From positions 1 through 52,060 of the forward strand of contig NZ_JAOARO010000046.1 of the NCBI RefSeq assembly GCF_025211055.1: a DNA stretch of 52,060 nucleotides. The letters run 5' to 3'. The stretch comes from Vallitalea sp. Its GTDB lineage: Bacteria > Bacillota > Clostridia > Lachnospirales > Vallitaleaceae. A program made the position numbers and the translations under genes. This document shows, in pieces, positions 38,041-46,802 of the stretch (the first letter of the stretch is position 1; every line of letters starts with the position of its first letter). The notes below the pieces were generated by a model. It was not told the DNA's origin. It made no database searches and saw only the letters and a list, made by a program, of their open reading frames with translations.

Positions 38041-38146
38041 GGAAATAGTATAGGAGAATATGGAGCAGTGAGCCATGGACGGCGAACTCAGTCGTTTAAA
38101 CATGGACGTTTAATCGACTGACGGAATATTTCCCTATACTATCTCC
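38041..38146 (+). ncRNA. Large structured hairpin element upstream of trmK (candidate RNA)
   Basis: The outer arms 38041-38061 and 38126-38146 match at 18 of 21 positions (GGAAATAGTATAGG against CCTATACTATCTCC). Inside lies a second hairpin: CAGTCG (38089-38094)/CGACTG (38115-38120) continued by TTAAAC/GTTTAA around ATGGAC. ATGGAC also occurs at 38075-38080, and its complement GTCCAT at 38163-38168. The structure ends about 34 bp before the trmK ATG. It does not fit any riboswitch I know. A small mobile repeat (MITE) is the other reading. Confidence 0.5.
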
Positions 38147-38179
38147 GCTACTGTTAGGCACAGTCCATAAGGAGGCACT

Positions 38180-38869
38180 ATGGAAATATCAAATAGATTA
38201 AAAGCTATTAGTGATATGGTAGATGATAATTCAGTCCTAGGAGATGTAGGCACAGACCATGGATACATACCCATTTATTTGGCAAAACAACACCGAATAA
38301 AGAATGCCATAGCACTAGATATCAATAAAGGACCCTTAGAAAAGGCTAAAAAGAACATTAAAGATTATAATGTAGATAATTATGTGGAGACTAGATTATC
38401 TGATGGATTGAAAGAAATAAATGAAAATGAAGTAGATACTATTATAATTGCGGGTATGGGTGGAACACTTATAGAAAGAATTTTAGATGATGGTTCTAAT
38501 ATAGTATGTAGTGTTCATAAATTAATATTGTCACCACATTCCGATACTCAGTGTATCAGAAAAAAAGTACATGAATTAAATTTCACAATAACTGAAGAAC
38601 AATTAATCAAAGATGAAGGAAAATATTATAACATAATATGCGCTGAAAAAGGAAAAGAAAAAAAATATGATACTATAGGGTATAAATATGGTAAAATATT
38701 AATTGAAGACAAAGAACCTTTACTTAAAGAAAAGCTACAAGTAGAGAAAAATAAATATACACAAGTGTTAGAAATTCTTGATAGACAAAATACAGAAAAT
38801 GCAATAACAAGAAAAAAAGAGATACTATCAGAATTGAACATTTTAGAAGAGGTGTTAGGATGTCTGTAA
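38180..38869 (+). CDS. trmK: tRNA (adenine22-N1)-methyltransferase TrmK
   Basis: This SAM-dependent Rossmann-fold methyltransferase modifies A22 in the D-loop region of tRNAs. The SAM-binding motif GDVGTDHGYIPIYLAK lies at about 21-36, followed by ALDINKGPLEKAKKNI and the family block IIIAGMGGTLIERIL, then LILSPHSD. It has 229 residues. The start ATG 38180 follows AAGGAGG. Its end overlaps the next gene by 10 bp, so the two are translationally coupled, an arrangement found widely after rpoD in Firmicutes. A large hairpin element lies in its leader. Confidence 0.93.
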   Translation: MEISNRLKAISDMVDDNSVLGDVGTDHGYIPIYLAKQHRIKNAIALDINKGPLEKAKKNIKDYNVDNYVETRLSDGLKEINENEVDTIIIAGMGGTLIERILDDGSNIVCSVHKLILSPHSDTQCIRKKVHELNFTITEEQLIKDEGKYYNIICAEKGKEKKYDTIGYKYGKILIEDKEPLLKEKLQVEKNKYTQVLEILDRQNTENAITRKKEILSELNILEEVLGCL

Positions 38870-39660
38870 AATGTATAGAAGTAATTAATAAAATGAAAGA
38901 ATTAGCACCACCCCAATTAGCTGAGAGATGGGATAATATTGGCTTGTTAGTTGGTGACAGTAATATGAGGGTTGAAAAAATATTGATATCTCTAGATGCA
39001 ACGAAAGATGTTGTGGATGAAGCAATTTCAAATGAAGTAGATATGATATTAACGCATCATCCAATTATTTTTAAAGGTGTTAAACATATAAACACGTCAA
39101 CTGTCATCGGTAGAAAACTTATCAAATTAATTAAGAATGATATCTGTGTATATTCAGCTCACACTAATCTTGATTCAGCTAGGGAGGGATTATCTGTCTT
39201 ATTAGCTGACAAATTAAAATTGAATGATAGTGATATTCTAGTACCTAACAATAACTTTGATGTACTAGATTTATGTGGTACAGGTAGGATTGGTTACCTA
39301 GAAGAAATGACTTTAGAGGAATTAAGTCATTATGTAAAATCCAAACTTGATCTGGAGAGTGTTAGAGTCACAGGCAACTTAGATAAAAAAATCAAGAAAG
39401 TGGCTGTGAGTCCTGGCAGTTCTATGGAATTTGCGGAGACTGCATATAAAAATGGGGCAGATGTTTATATAACAGGTGACATCAAATACCATGATGCTAT
39501 GGATTATCAAGAAAAAGGAATGGCTCTTATAGATGCTGGACACTTTGGTACTGAAAACATTGTATTGCCTATGTTTGAACAGTATATTAAGAAATGTTTT
39601 GGAGAGCAACTACAAATTATTACCAGCAAGATTAATAAAGATCCTTTTATCATTAAATAG
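38860..39660 (+). CDS. Nif3-like dinuclear metal centre protein (YqfO)
   Basis: The protein of 266 residues belongs to the Nif3/YqfO family of hexameric proteins with a two-metal centre. Motifs are LAERWDNIGLLVGD, the metal-binding MILTHHPIIFKGVK, YSAHTNLD and the late DAGHFGTEN. The central insertion found in longer YqfO proteins is absent. Its function is not settled; GTP cyclohydrolase-like activity has been proposed for relatives. ATG 38860 lies inside trmK with AGAGGTGTTAGG upstream, so its translation is coupled to trmK. Confidence 0.92.
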   Translation: MSVKCIEVINKMKELAPPQLAERWDNIGLLVGDSNMRVEKILISLDATKDVVDEAISNEVDMILTHHPIIFKGVKHINTSTVIGRKLIKLIKNDICVYSAHTNLDSAREGLSVLLADKLKLNDSDILVPNNNFDVLDLCGTGRIGYLEEMTLEELSHYVKSKLDLESVRVTGNLDKKIKKVAVSPGSSMEFAETAYKNGADVYITGDIKYHDAMDYQEKGMALIDAGHFGTENIVLPMFEQYIKKCFGEQLQIITSKINKDPFIIK

Positions 39661-39710
39661 GAATAACTGAAATGAGGCAAATAATTAAAATTACGAATGG
39701 GGGTACTAAC

Positions 39711-41375
39711 ATGAGAAACTTAGTAGAAATAATATTACCAGATGGAAGAAAAAGACATGTAGAAAAAGGCATTTCATTACTAGAACTCAGTAAAAAATAT
39801 CAAAAAGAGTTTAAGGCACCTATAGTATTAGGATTAATAAATAACAAATTAAAAGAATTACGTAGTCATGTTAACGAAGATTGCAAATTAGAATTCTTAG
39901 ATCTAACTAGTAGAGATGGTTATAGAACATATCTTAGAAGTGTATCATTTTTGATGATAAAATCAATTTATGATATCTTAGGAAGAGGGCCATCTACAAA
40001 AGTTATAATACACCATTCCCTAAGTCGAGGATTTTATTGTGAATTAAAAGGTCATGAAGTAACAGAAGAATTTTTAATTGAAGTTAAAAACAGAATGGAT
40101 GAATTGGTTAAAAAAGATGTACCTTTCTTAAAAAGAACAGTCAGCCTTAATAAGGCAATAAAAATATTTGATGAAAATTTTATGGATGATAAAGTAAGAT
40201 TATTCAATTATAGACGAGTCTCTAATGTTAATTTATATAAAATAGAAGATTTTGAAGATTATTTTTATGGATATATGGTTCCAAGTACAGGATGTCTTAA
40301 TAACTATGATTTACTAAAATATGAAGATGGTTTTATCCTACAATTCCAAAGTAGAAATATGCCTACTGATGTTGCACCATTCCATAATCAGCAAAAATTA
40401 TTCAAAACCTTGAAAGAGTCCTCTGACTGGGGAGAAATAATGGATGTAGAAACAGTAGGAGCACTCAATAATAAAATATCAGAAGGTAAGATTAATGAAC
40501 TTATTTTAATAGCAGAAGCATTGCAAGAGAAAAAGATAGCAGCAATTGCTGATACAATTATGAAAGATATAGACAAAAAGAAAATAATATTCATTGCTGG
40601 ACCATCATCATCAGGTAAAACAACATTTGCTCATAGATTATCAATTCAATTAAGAGCTAATGGGTTAAAGCCTCATCCTATATCAGTGGATAATTATTTT
40701 GTTAATAGAGAAGATACACCTAGAGATAAAAATGGTAATTATGATTTTGAGTGTTTGGAAGCCTTAGATATTAAACAGTTTAACACAGATATGATGAATC
40801 TACTGAATGGTCAACCAGTTGAAATGCCAGAATTTAATTTCAAAGTTGGTAAAAGAGAGTATAATGGCAGAGTACTACAATTGGAGAAGAATGATTTGTT
40901 AGTAGTTGAAGGTATTCACTGCCTTAATGATAAATTATCAATGGGGATTCCAAGAGATAATATGTTCAAAATATATATTAGCGCTCTTACTCAACTAAAT
41001 GTGGATAATCATAATAGAATACCAACTACAGATGCAAGATTGTTAAGAAGAATTATTAGAGATAATACTTATAGAGGTACCAATGCTGAGAAAACTATAG
41101 CTATGTGGCCATCAGTTAGAAAAGGTGAGGAATTATATATCTTCCCATACCAAGAAAAAGCTGATGTGATGTTTAATTCTGTTCTAGTTTATGAGCTGGC
41201 AGTATTGAAACAGTATGCAGAGCCATTGTTATTTAGTATATCAAAAGATAAACCAGAATATATTGAAGCAAAAAGGTTAATCAAGTTCTTGGATTATTTC
41301 TTAGGTGTTAGTAGCGAAAAAATTCCTAGAAATTCTTTAATCAGAGAATTTGTTGGTGGAAGTTGTTTTAGATAG
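39711..41375 (+). CDS. Nucleoside (uridine-type) kinase with TGS and ThrRS-like N-terminus
   Basis: The protein has 554 residues from ATG 39711, which follows GGGGGT; the frame can be extended 13 codons upstream but without a good site. The N-terminal TGS fold (VEIILPDGRKRHVEKGISLL) is followed by a region like the second domain of threonyl-tRNA synthetase (FYCELKGHEVTEEFLIEVKNRM in part). The C-terminal half is a P-loop kinase of the uridine kinase/phosphoribulokinase type with GPSSSGKTTFAHRLS, SVDNYFVNREDTPRD and VVEGIHCLND. Phosphorylation of uridine or cytidine is the usual prediction; the role of the synthetase-like half is unknown. A terminator shared with the convergent kinase gene follows. 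Confidence 0.9.
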   Translation: MRNLVEIILPDGRKRHVEKGISLLELSKKYQKEFKAPIVLGLINNKLKELRSHVNEDCKLEFLDLTSRDGYRTYLRSVSFLMIKSIYDILGRGPSTKVIIHHSLSRGFYCELKGHEVTEEFLIEVKNRMDELVKKDVPFLKRTVSLNKAIKIFDENFMDDKVRLFNYRRVSNVNLYKIEDFEDYFYGYMVPSTGCLNNYDLLKYEDGFILQFQSRNMPTDVAPFHNQQKLFKTLKESSDWGEIMDVETVGALNNKISEGKINELILIAEALQEKKIAAIADTIMKDIDKKKIIFIAGPSSSGKTTFAHRLSIQLRANGLKPHPISVDNYFVNREDTPRDKNGNYDFECLEALDIKQFNTDMMNLLNGQPVEMPEFNFKVGKREYNGRVLQLEKNDLLVVEGIHCLNDKLSMGIPRDNMFKIYISALTQLNVDNHNRIPTTDARLLRRIIRDNTYRGTNAEKTIAMWPSVRKGEELYIFPYQEKADVMFNSVLVYELAVLKQYAEPLLFSISKDKPEYIEAKRLIKFLDYFLGVSSEKIPRNSLIREFVGGSCFR

Positions 41376-41382
41376 TAATCAG

Positions 41383-41406
41383 GGGTTGTCAAATATCCGA
41401 CAACCC
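41383..41406. terminator. Bidirectional terminator between convergent genes
   Basis: GGGTTGTC (41383-41390) pairs with GACAACCC (41399-41406), with TTTA on one side. It separates the nucleoside kinase (plus) from the sensor kinase (minus). Confidence 0.75.
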
Positions 41407-41407
41407 T

Positions 41408-42877
41408 TTAATTTATATTTAATTTGGAAATGGATATTGGAATTGTAATAATTATTTCAGTTCCGATACCAAGCTTGCTTCGTACTTTTATCTTACCTTT
41501 GTGTCCTAAAATAATGATTTTAGCAATAGATAATCCAAGACCATGACCACCTGTCTGTCTAGTCCTTGATTTATCGGAACGATAAAAGCGGTTGAAAATA
41601 TTACCTAAATCTTCTCGACCTATACCGATACCAGTATCTTTAATACTTATACTAATACCTGTATCTGTTCTATAACATTTTATGATGATTTTTCCTGATG
41701 GTGGAGTATATTTGATTGCATTATCTACAAAAATTCTAATAGCCTGTTTCAATCTATTTTTATCACCGCTAATTAATACATTTGGATCTATTGTATGTTC
41801 AATAATATGTTTTTTATCAATTATTCCTGTTTCTTTTATGACTTCATTCAATAACTCATCAATATAAAAATTTTCTATATTGTATTCTAGGGTCTGATTA
41901 TCATGTCTGGCAAGAAATAGTAAATTTTCAACTAGATCTTTCATATTTTCTGCTTCGTTCTTAATAGCTTCAATTGACTCGTCAAGAACTTCTTCATCTT
42001 GTTTACCCCATCTTTGTAACATACTAGCATAACCATCAATTATTGAAATAGGAGTTCTTAGTTCATGGGATACATCGGAAACGAATCTTTTTTGTTTTGT
42101 ATAATCTGTTTTGAGGCTATCGAGCATTTTGTTCAGTGTATATGCCAAATCTTTTAGTTCATATTTGGCTTCACTGATATTTAATCTAGCATCCATGTTA
42201 TATATAGTAATATCCTTAGCCATAGTTGTCATGGTATATATAGGTTTTAAGACTTTTTTGCTTTTATGAGAACCAAATACCCAGATGATAAATAGTCCGA
42301 ACAGTTCACCTACACCTACCAAAAGGACTAGAATTTTTGCTCTGTTAGTAAATGAGCTGACATTAAAATAGTAAAATATCTTATGGAACTTATTATTCAA
42401 GGAAATGATATCTTTGTATGGTAACTTCTCATTTTCTTTTATGAATTCAAAAAACTGGATTTTTGTCTCAGGATAAGGTATACCAAATAAGTTATCATCA
42501 CTGGAATAGACTATATTATCATCAAGTTCTGCAATAATAATATCTGAATCTCTATAAACAGCAATTTTTCTAATTGTATCTTTTATTTCCAGGTCAGTTG
42601 CACATTCTTTTAATAAGCTTTCATCAACATTTATTTTCTTAGGTATAAAAATTTCATGTTCCAAATATAAATATCCACTAATCACAATTAATAATGTAAA
42701 AATACAACTAATGAAATACAACATAATATAATTGAAAGTTATTTTTCTTTTGATAGAGAACTTAACTTTTCTAATATTATTATTAAATATATTATTTATA
42801 AATTTCAATATAGTATAAGGTAGAATCAATATATTGATCAGTAGCTTTTTTAAGAAACCTAGAAAATTATTCATCAT
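41408..42877 (-). CDS. Two-component sensor histidine kinase
   Basis: This membrane kinase has 489 residues. Two membrane helices (about 50-71 and 181-201) enclose a small extracellular sensor. A HAMP region follows, then the phospho-accepting His271 in FVSDVSHELRTPISIIDGY, and the ATPase domain with N386 (FVDNAIKY), DTGIGIG (414-420) and GGHGLGLS (443-450). The layout fits the ArlS/CssS-like group of Firmicutes sensors. Its start overlaps the response regulator gene by 11 bp, so the pair is coupled. The signal is unknown; the extracellular part is acidic and has no domain I can name. Confidence 0.94.
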   Translation of the reverse strand: MMNNFLGFLKKLLINILILPYTILKFINNIFNNNIRKVKFSIKRKITFNYIMLYFISCIFTLLIVISGYLYLEHEIFIPKKINVDESLLKECATDLEIKDTIRKIAVYRDSDIIIAELDDNIVYSSDDNLFGIPYPETKIQFFEFIKENEKLPYKDIISLNNKFHKIFYYFNVSSFTNRAKILVLLVGVGELFGLFIIWVFGSHKSKKVLKPIYTMTTMAKDITIYNMDARLNISEAKYELKDLAYTLNKMLDSLKTDYTKQKRFVSDVSHELRTPISIIDGYASMLQRWGKQDEEVLDESIEAIKNEAENMKDLVENLLFLARHDNQTLEYNIENFYIDELLNEVIKETGIIDKKHIIEHTIDPNVLISGDKNRLKQAIRIFVDNAIKYTPPSGKIIIKCYRTDTGISISIKDTGIGIGREDLGNIFNRFYRSDKSRTRQTGGHGLGLSIAKIIILGHKGKIKVRSKLGIGTEIIITIPISISKLNIN

Positions 42878-43553
42878 CTTTTATCAAATATCCTACCCCT
42901 CTTACCGTATGAATCATGTCCATACTATATTTTTGGTCAATCTTACCTCTAAGATATCGTATATATACGTCAATAATATTCGTATCACCATAGTATTCAA
43001 AACCCCAAACTTTTTCTAAAATATTTTCTCTGCTAAGAACTATGTTACGGTTTTCTAATAAATAGACAAGTAGTTCAAACTCTTTTTTAGTAAGAATAAC
43101 TTCATCATCATTAACTTTTACTTGACGTTGTCTTTTATTAAGAGTCAGATTCTTGAATATTAGTACGGAATCATCTGTTATCTTATTTATTACTTTTCTC
43201 TTAAGTGCTACACGCATTCGTGCTAAAAGTTCTTCAATAGCAAATGGTTTTGTTATATAATCATCAGCACCCATATCAAGTCCCATTACTTTGTCAGATA
43301 CATCGTCCTTAGCTGTAAGCATGATAATAGGGACATTAGAGGTTTGTCTTATTCTTCTGCAAACTTCTATTCCGCTTAATATTGGTAACATCAAATCAAG
43401 TATTATCAGGTCAATCTCGGATTTTAGACCTTTTTCTAGACCTTCTCTTCCGTTACATGCTATATCTACTTCATAGCCTTCGTATTTTAATTCAAGTTCT
43501 AAAAATCTAGCTATTTTAGCTTCATCTTCAACTATTAAGATCTTATTAGTCAT
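42867..43553 (-). CDS. OmpR-family response regulator
   Basis: The protein has 228 residues. The receiver domain has the acidic pair ending VEDE (8-11), the phosphorylation site D53 in IILDLMLP, and the conserved lysine in IMLTAKDD. The C-terminal winged helix ends EKVWGFEYYGDTNIIDVYIR and LRGKIDQ, followed by VRGVGYLI, the standard OmpR/PhoB DNA-binding end. It is transcribed before the histidine kinase, and after a DUF4342-like gene that begins the operon 12 bp upstream. Target genes cannot be read from this window. Confidence 0.95.
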   Translation of the reverse strand: MTNKILIVEDEAKIARFLELELKYEGYEVDIACNGREGLEKGLKSEIDLIILDLMLPILSGIEVCRRIRQTSNVPIIMLTAKDDVSDKVMGLDMGADDYITKPFAIEELLARMRVALKRKVINKITDDSVLIFKNLTLNKRQRQVKVNDDEVILTKKEFELLVYLLENRNIVLSRENILEKVWGFEYYGDTNIIDVYIRYLRGKIDQKYSMDMIHTVRGVGYLIKDDE

Positions 43554-43565
43554 TTATACCACCTC

Positions 43566-44057
43566 TTAATTTTCTATATTTACTTCGTTATAATCATCAT
43601 CTTCAGTTACTTCCAACGTAGAGATTATATCATCTGTTTCTTTTTGAGTATTAGTTGGTTTTATGAAATTATCAGCTTGTGAGTATTCAGTTCTCTTTTG
43701 AATGACAACTTTACAATCTGTTAAAATAATAATTAATAACACAAATAAAAAGTCAACTAAAGTTAGATAAATATATCTCATGCGTAAAAAGAATAAAATA
43801 AATAATATTAATACAACAGGTAAATTAATCAAAGTTTCATTTTTTCTAGTAATAATTAATTTATATTTGAAAATATCTAGGATAATATCTTTTATCTTAC
43901 GGGTTGTTTTTCGACAAAATGAATTTTTCCTCTTATTCAAATAATTCAAAGCTTTGTTCAAGTCACCCTTAGATTTTATAAGAGCTTTTTCTGCATCAGT
44001 ATAACTTATATTCATCTTTTTTAGAATATATTCAATATCATTATCTCTAATAACCAT
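43566..44057 (-). CDS. DUF4342-like protein with UBA-type N-terminus and membrane helices
   Basis: The protein has 163 residues. The first 45 (IEYILKKMNISYTDAEKALI, then KGDLNKALNYLNKR) resemble the UBA-like helical fold that opens DUF4342 and elongation factor Ts-type proteins. The middle looks like the DUF4342 strand region (KLIITRKNETLINLPVVLIL), and about 75-112 form one or two membrane helices. The C-terminus is acidic. Its ATG at 44057 has AGGAGG nearby. It opens the minus-strand operon with the two-component system, so it may report a membrane state or regulate the kinase, which is inference. Confidence 0.7.
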   Translation of the reverse strand: MVIRDNDIEYILKKMNISYTDAEKALIKSKGDLNKALNYLNKRKNSFCRKTTRKIKDIILDIFKYKLIITRKNETLINLPVVLILFILFFLRMRYIYLTLVDFLFVLLIIILTDCKVVIQKRTEYSQADNFIKPTNTQKETDDIISTLEVTEDDDYNEVNIEN

Positions 44058-44398
44058 GCTATACCTCCTTTTTTATACGATAGGAAAGTTCTATTTTTAG
44101 CATAGGAATATCTTCGCTTTTTCTTTAAATAGGAAAAATAGATTTCCTTAAAATGACATGATATTTGATAATAATAATATTATAAAAAAATAGTATTATT
44201 ATTAGTTTAATATGTAATTAAAATTTAATTAATTTTAATCGGTATTAAATACTATACATATTATAATTCAATTGAAGAGAAAATGAAACCTGTTTAACGC
44301 TTATTTTTTCCAATAAAACTCATAAAAATAGTTATTAACAACATATTACAAAAAAATTAAGTAATTATGGAATATAATACATTTATAAAAAATGCCAT
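44058..44398. other. Divergent intergenic stretch between the TCS operon and rnpB
   Basis: No gene is seen. The sequence is extremely AT-rich. A simple-sequence inverted repeat, TAATAATAATA/TATTATTATTA, lies at 44169-44204. Promoters for the minus-strand operon should lie in the left part, but none is convincing. Confidence 0.5.
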
Positions 44399-44427
44399 TT
44401 GACAAATAAAATGTATAAGGATATAAT
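44399..44427 (+). promoter_or_regulatory. Sigma-A promoter of rnpB
   Basis: Consensus TTGACA (44399-44404) and consensus TATAAT (44422-44427) are 17 bp apart. The predicted start, about 44434-44438, agrees with the 5' end of the RNase P RNA. Confidence 0.92.
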
Positions 44428-44438
44428 AACTTATTGAG

Positions 44439-44788
44439 TGAGTAAGCCAAATGGTCGCGCATACTAATGCCGAAAGGCTGTATGTGAGGAAAGTCCGAGC
44501 TCCATAGGGTAGGATGCCAGATAACGTCTGGTGGAGGCGACTCCAAGGATAGTGCAACAGAAATAAACCGCCAAGTTTTACTTGGTAAGGATGGAAAGGT
44601 AAGGTAAGAGCTTACCGCCCTTTTGGTAACAAAAGGGGCATATGTAAACCCCATCTGGAGCAAAACCGCATAGAAGAGCATATAGTGGTGACCCGTCACG
44701 CTCTTGGGTAGGTTGCTAGAGCTTACTGGTGACAGTAAGTCGAGATAGATGACCATTCATGACAGAACTCGGCTCATCGGCTTGCTCA
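44439..44788 (+). ncRNA. rnpB: RNase P RNA
   Basis: This is the catalytic RNA that trims the 5' ends of tRNA precursors. The universal block GAGGAAAGTCCGAGCTCC lies near 44487-44504, ACAGAAATAAACCGCC near 44558, and the 3' conserved segments GAGATAGATGACCATTC, GACAGAACTCGGCT and the closing P1 strand GGCTTGCTCA at 44779-44788. That strand pairs with TGAGTAAGCC at 44439-44448. The promoter has consensus boxes. Open frames on the opposite strand here are shadows. Confidence 0.95.
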
Positions 44789-44911
44789 TACAATTATTAA
44801 GGCTTATTGATCTAATCTCAAGTAAGTCTTTTATAATGAGCTTTAATAAGAATAATGAATTAATCGGGAATTGATATTGTATAAGGAAATTCTTATTCTG
44901 TAGGGAAGTAT

Positions 44912-45208
44912 ATGGATAATATTAATGATTCTAAGCATAATTATGCTTTAGGCGAAGAAATGTATCTTCAAGAACAATGGCTAAATGATAAAAAAGATGA
45001 TGAGCGTTTCAAAGAACTGCAAAAATATGGTTTTGAGATATTTTGGTGTGTAAGGGGAAAAGGTGTTAATCTAAGATATTCAGATGATTTTATTTTTATG
45101 GATAGATGCAATTTAGATGGTTATAAAATGAACTATGGGCAAAAAAAATTAGAAGACCTATTTGATATAGATTATGTGTATGATAAAAGCAGACCAAAAT
45201 TTGAATAA
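44912..45208 (+). CDS. Small hypothetical protein, 98 residues
   Basis: I do not recognise a family. The protein is acidic and rich in aromatic residues, with a helical N-terminal part (YALGEEMYLQEQWLNDKKDD) and a likely strand-rich C-terminal half (FEIFWCVRGKGVNLRYSDDF, then FIFMDRCNLDGYKMNYG). No signal peptide or membrane helix is present. The upstream TAGGGAAG is a modest ribosome binding site. It lies directly after rnpB and has its own strong terminator 14 bp after the stop, which argues that it is a real gene. Confidence 0.65.
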   Translation: MDNINDSKHNYALGEEMYLQEQWLNDKKDDERFKELQKYGFEIFWCVRGKGVNLRYSDDFIFMDRCNLDGYKMNYGQKKLEDLFDIDYVYDKSRPKFE

Positions 45209-45221
45209 TTGATATATAGGG

Positions 45222-45251
45222 AACCTTGATTTTAATTAATCAAGGTTTTTT
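45222..45251 (+). terminator. Rho-independent terminator of the 98-residue gene
   Basis: AACCTTGATT (45222-45231) pairs with AATCAAGGTT (45238-45247), followed by TTTTT. Confidence 0.9.
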
Positions 45252-45944
45252 AGTGTTCTGATATTATTGTATTCATGGGGAGTTTATAAAGGGCTAGAAT
45301 TAGTATAAGAGAGTAAATAATATTTATGATTAAAAAATAATTACTTGGAATATTTCATAAATTGTATTATACTATTAATATCATTATAAATTCATAAGGG
45401 GAAAATTGTAAATAATTTTTAAATGCATAGTTATATTACATTGTTACATCACTATGCTAAAGCTAATTAATCTAGTTCTTAATATAATTAGTTTATATGG
45501 TCGTTTTATCTTAAAACTGTTAGTATCTTAATATAATATATTATATATGTAATTAATAGTTCTTATCATCTTAGATAAACTTGTATTAACATAATTCTTT
45601 CTAAATGAATGCACAAATCTTCTAAAATTAACTTTAATAATGCTAAAGTCATTTCACATAATTATTAAACAATAATATTTCTATTAAAATCCAATTATTA
45701 TAATTAATTTTTAGTCCATATATAAAGATGAAGTAAAATATTTAATTCTTTTATACTTATAATCCGTAATATCTACATCTGGCAAGCCTCAAGAGATATT
45801 CATATTTATTTGATGATTAGAATACCATTAATATATGAAGCTTTTATTTATTAAGGTATTCATTCATATATAAGCAATTATTTTAAACTTTATAGATCAC
45901 ATAAGGTTTATTTATGATTGCAAAAAAACTTAGGGGTGTGATTT
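45252..45944. other. Gene-free, extremely AT-rich 690-bp stretch
   Basis: No open frame of note, RNA signature or repeat family was found on either strand. It contains many TATAAT-like words and short stop-rich frames. It could hold the promoter of the 45945 gene, an unrecognised RNA or decayed sequence. Confidence 0.5.
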
Positions 45945-46250
45945 ATGGAGGAAGTAATTAGTTATTTAAAGAAAAAGAGTCAACTAATTTATGACATCAA
46001 TTGCATCAAAAAATACATTGAAGGAGGTGATTATGATAAGAATCTGAAAACCACTTGGGAACGTTACAAGAAAGAACTCATTGAAATTAATAAAAAGATT
46101 GAAAAATTAAGAATACCCCAGATTCAAGAATTTGATGATAAAAAGCAGATAATTATGAGTTCAATTAAAGAGCATGAAGAAAAAATTAGACTTTTAAAGA
46201 AACAGTTGAAAGATATTGATAAGATAATAATCAAATTGCAAATAGACTAA
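45945..46250 (+). CDS. Small coiled-coil hypothetical protein, 101 residues
   Basis: I do not recognise a family. The protein is almost wholly helical and charged. Two heptad-like stretches (WERYKKELIEINKKIEKLRI and SIKEHEEKIRLLKKQLKDID) flank a proline-containing break, suggesting an antiparallel coiled-coil hairpin. There is no membrane or signal segment. AGGGGTG precedes the ATG. It lies 40 bp before the hydrogenase operon in the same direction and no terminator separates them, so cotranscription is possible, though nothing in it suggests a redox function. Confidence 0.6.
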   Translation: MEEVISYLKKKSQLIYDINCIKKYIEGGDYDKNLKTTWERYKKELIEINKKIEKLRIPQIQEFDDKKQIIMSSIKEHEEKIRLLKKQLKDIDKIIIKLQID

Positions 46251-46290
46251 ATACGACTGTTTCAAGTAAACGATAGTAAGGAGAGTAGAT

Positions 46291-46785
46291 ATGGATAAGT
46301 TAAAAAAATGTCAATGCGAAGATATGAGCGAAGAAGAAAAAATAGCCATGATAGGAGAATTCATTGAAGAATATAAAAACAAAGAAGGATCATTGATACA
46401 AGTCCTACATATTGCTCAAACAATTTACGGTCATCTACCTATTAACATCCAAAAAATAATTGCAGATGGATTAGACAAGTCTCTATCAGAAGTTTCTGGA
46501 GTTGTAAGCTTCTATTCTTTTTTCTCTACTGTCCCAAGAGGAAAGTATACTATAAGAGTCTGTCTTGGAACAGCTTGTTATGTTAGAGGTGGTAAGAAAA
46601 TCCTTGATAAGTTAGAAGAAATATTGGGCATTGGTATAGGTGAAACTACAGAAGATAAAAAATTCACTCTTGAAGTAATGAGATGTATAGGAGCTTGTGG
46701 CTTAGCTCCAGCAATATCAATTAACGATACTGTATATAAACAAGTAAATCCGGATAAACTCAGTGAAATACTAGAGAATTATTAG
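46291..46785 (+). CDS. hydC: Hydrogenase subunit, NuoE-like [2Fe-2S] thioredoxin fold
   Basis: The protein of 164 residues is the NuoE/HndA/HydC-type subunit of a soluble [FeFe] hydrogenase. It carries a helical N-terminus and a thioredoxin-like domain with the four [2Fe-2S] cysteines: RVCLGTACYVRGG (first two) and VMRCIGACGLAP (second two). It would pass electrons between the flavin subunit and the rest of the complex. The start ATG 46291 follows AAGGAG. It is the first of three genes ordered E-F-hydrogenase, 17 bp before the next. The gene name follows the usual HydABC scheme and is a choice, not a proof of bifurcation. Confidence 0.93.
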   Translation: MDKLKKCQCEDMSEEEKIAMIGEFIEEYKNKEGSLIQVLHIAQTIYGHLPINIQKIIADGLDKSLSEVSGVVSFYSFFSTVPRGKYTIRVCLGTACYVRGGKKILDKLEEILGIGIGETTEDKKFTLEVMRCIGACGLAPAISINDTVYKQVNPDKLSEILENY

Positions 46786-46802
46786 TTGAAGGAGATGAAG
46801 TC

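Noticed and set aside
44346..44756. Minus-strand 136-residue protein
   Set aside because: It is antisense to RNase P RNA, which is certain from conserved blocks and its consensus promoter.
45252..45944. Hidden rRNA, tRNA or known ncRNA in the AT-rich gap
   Set aside because: No cloverleaf, conserved RNA block or consensus riboswitch core was found on either strand.
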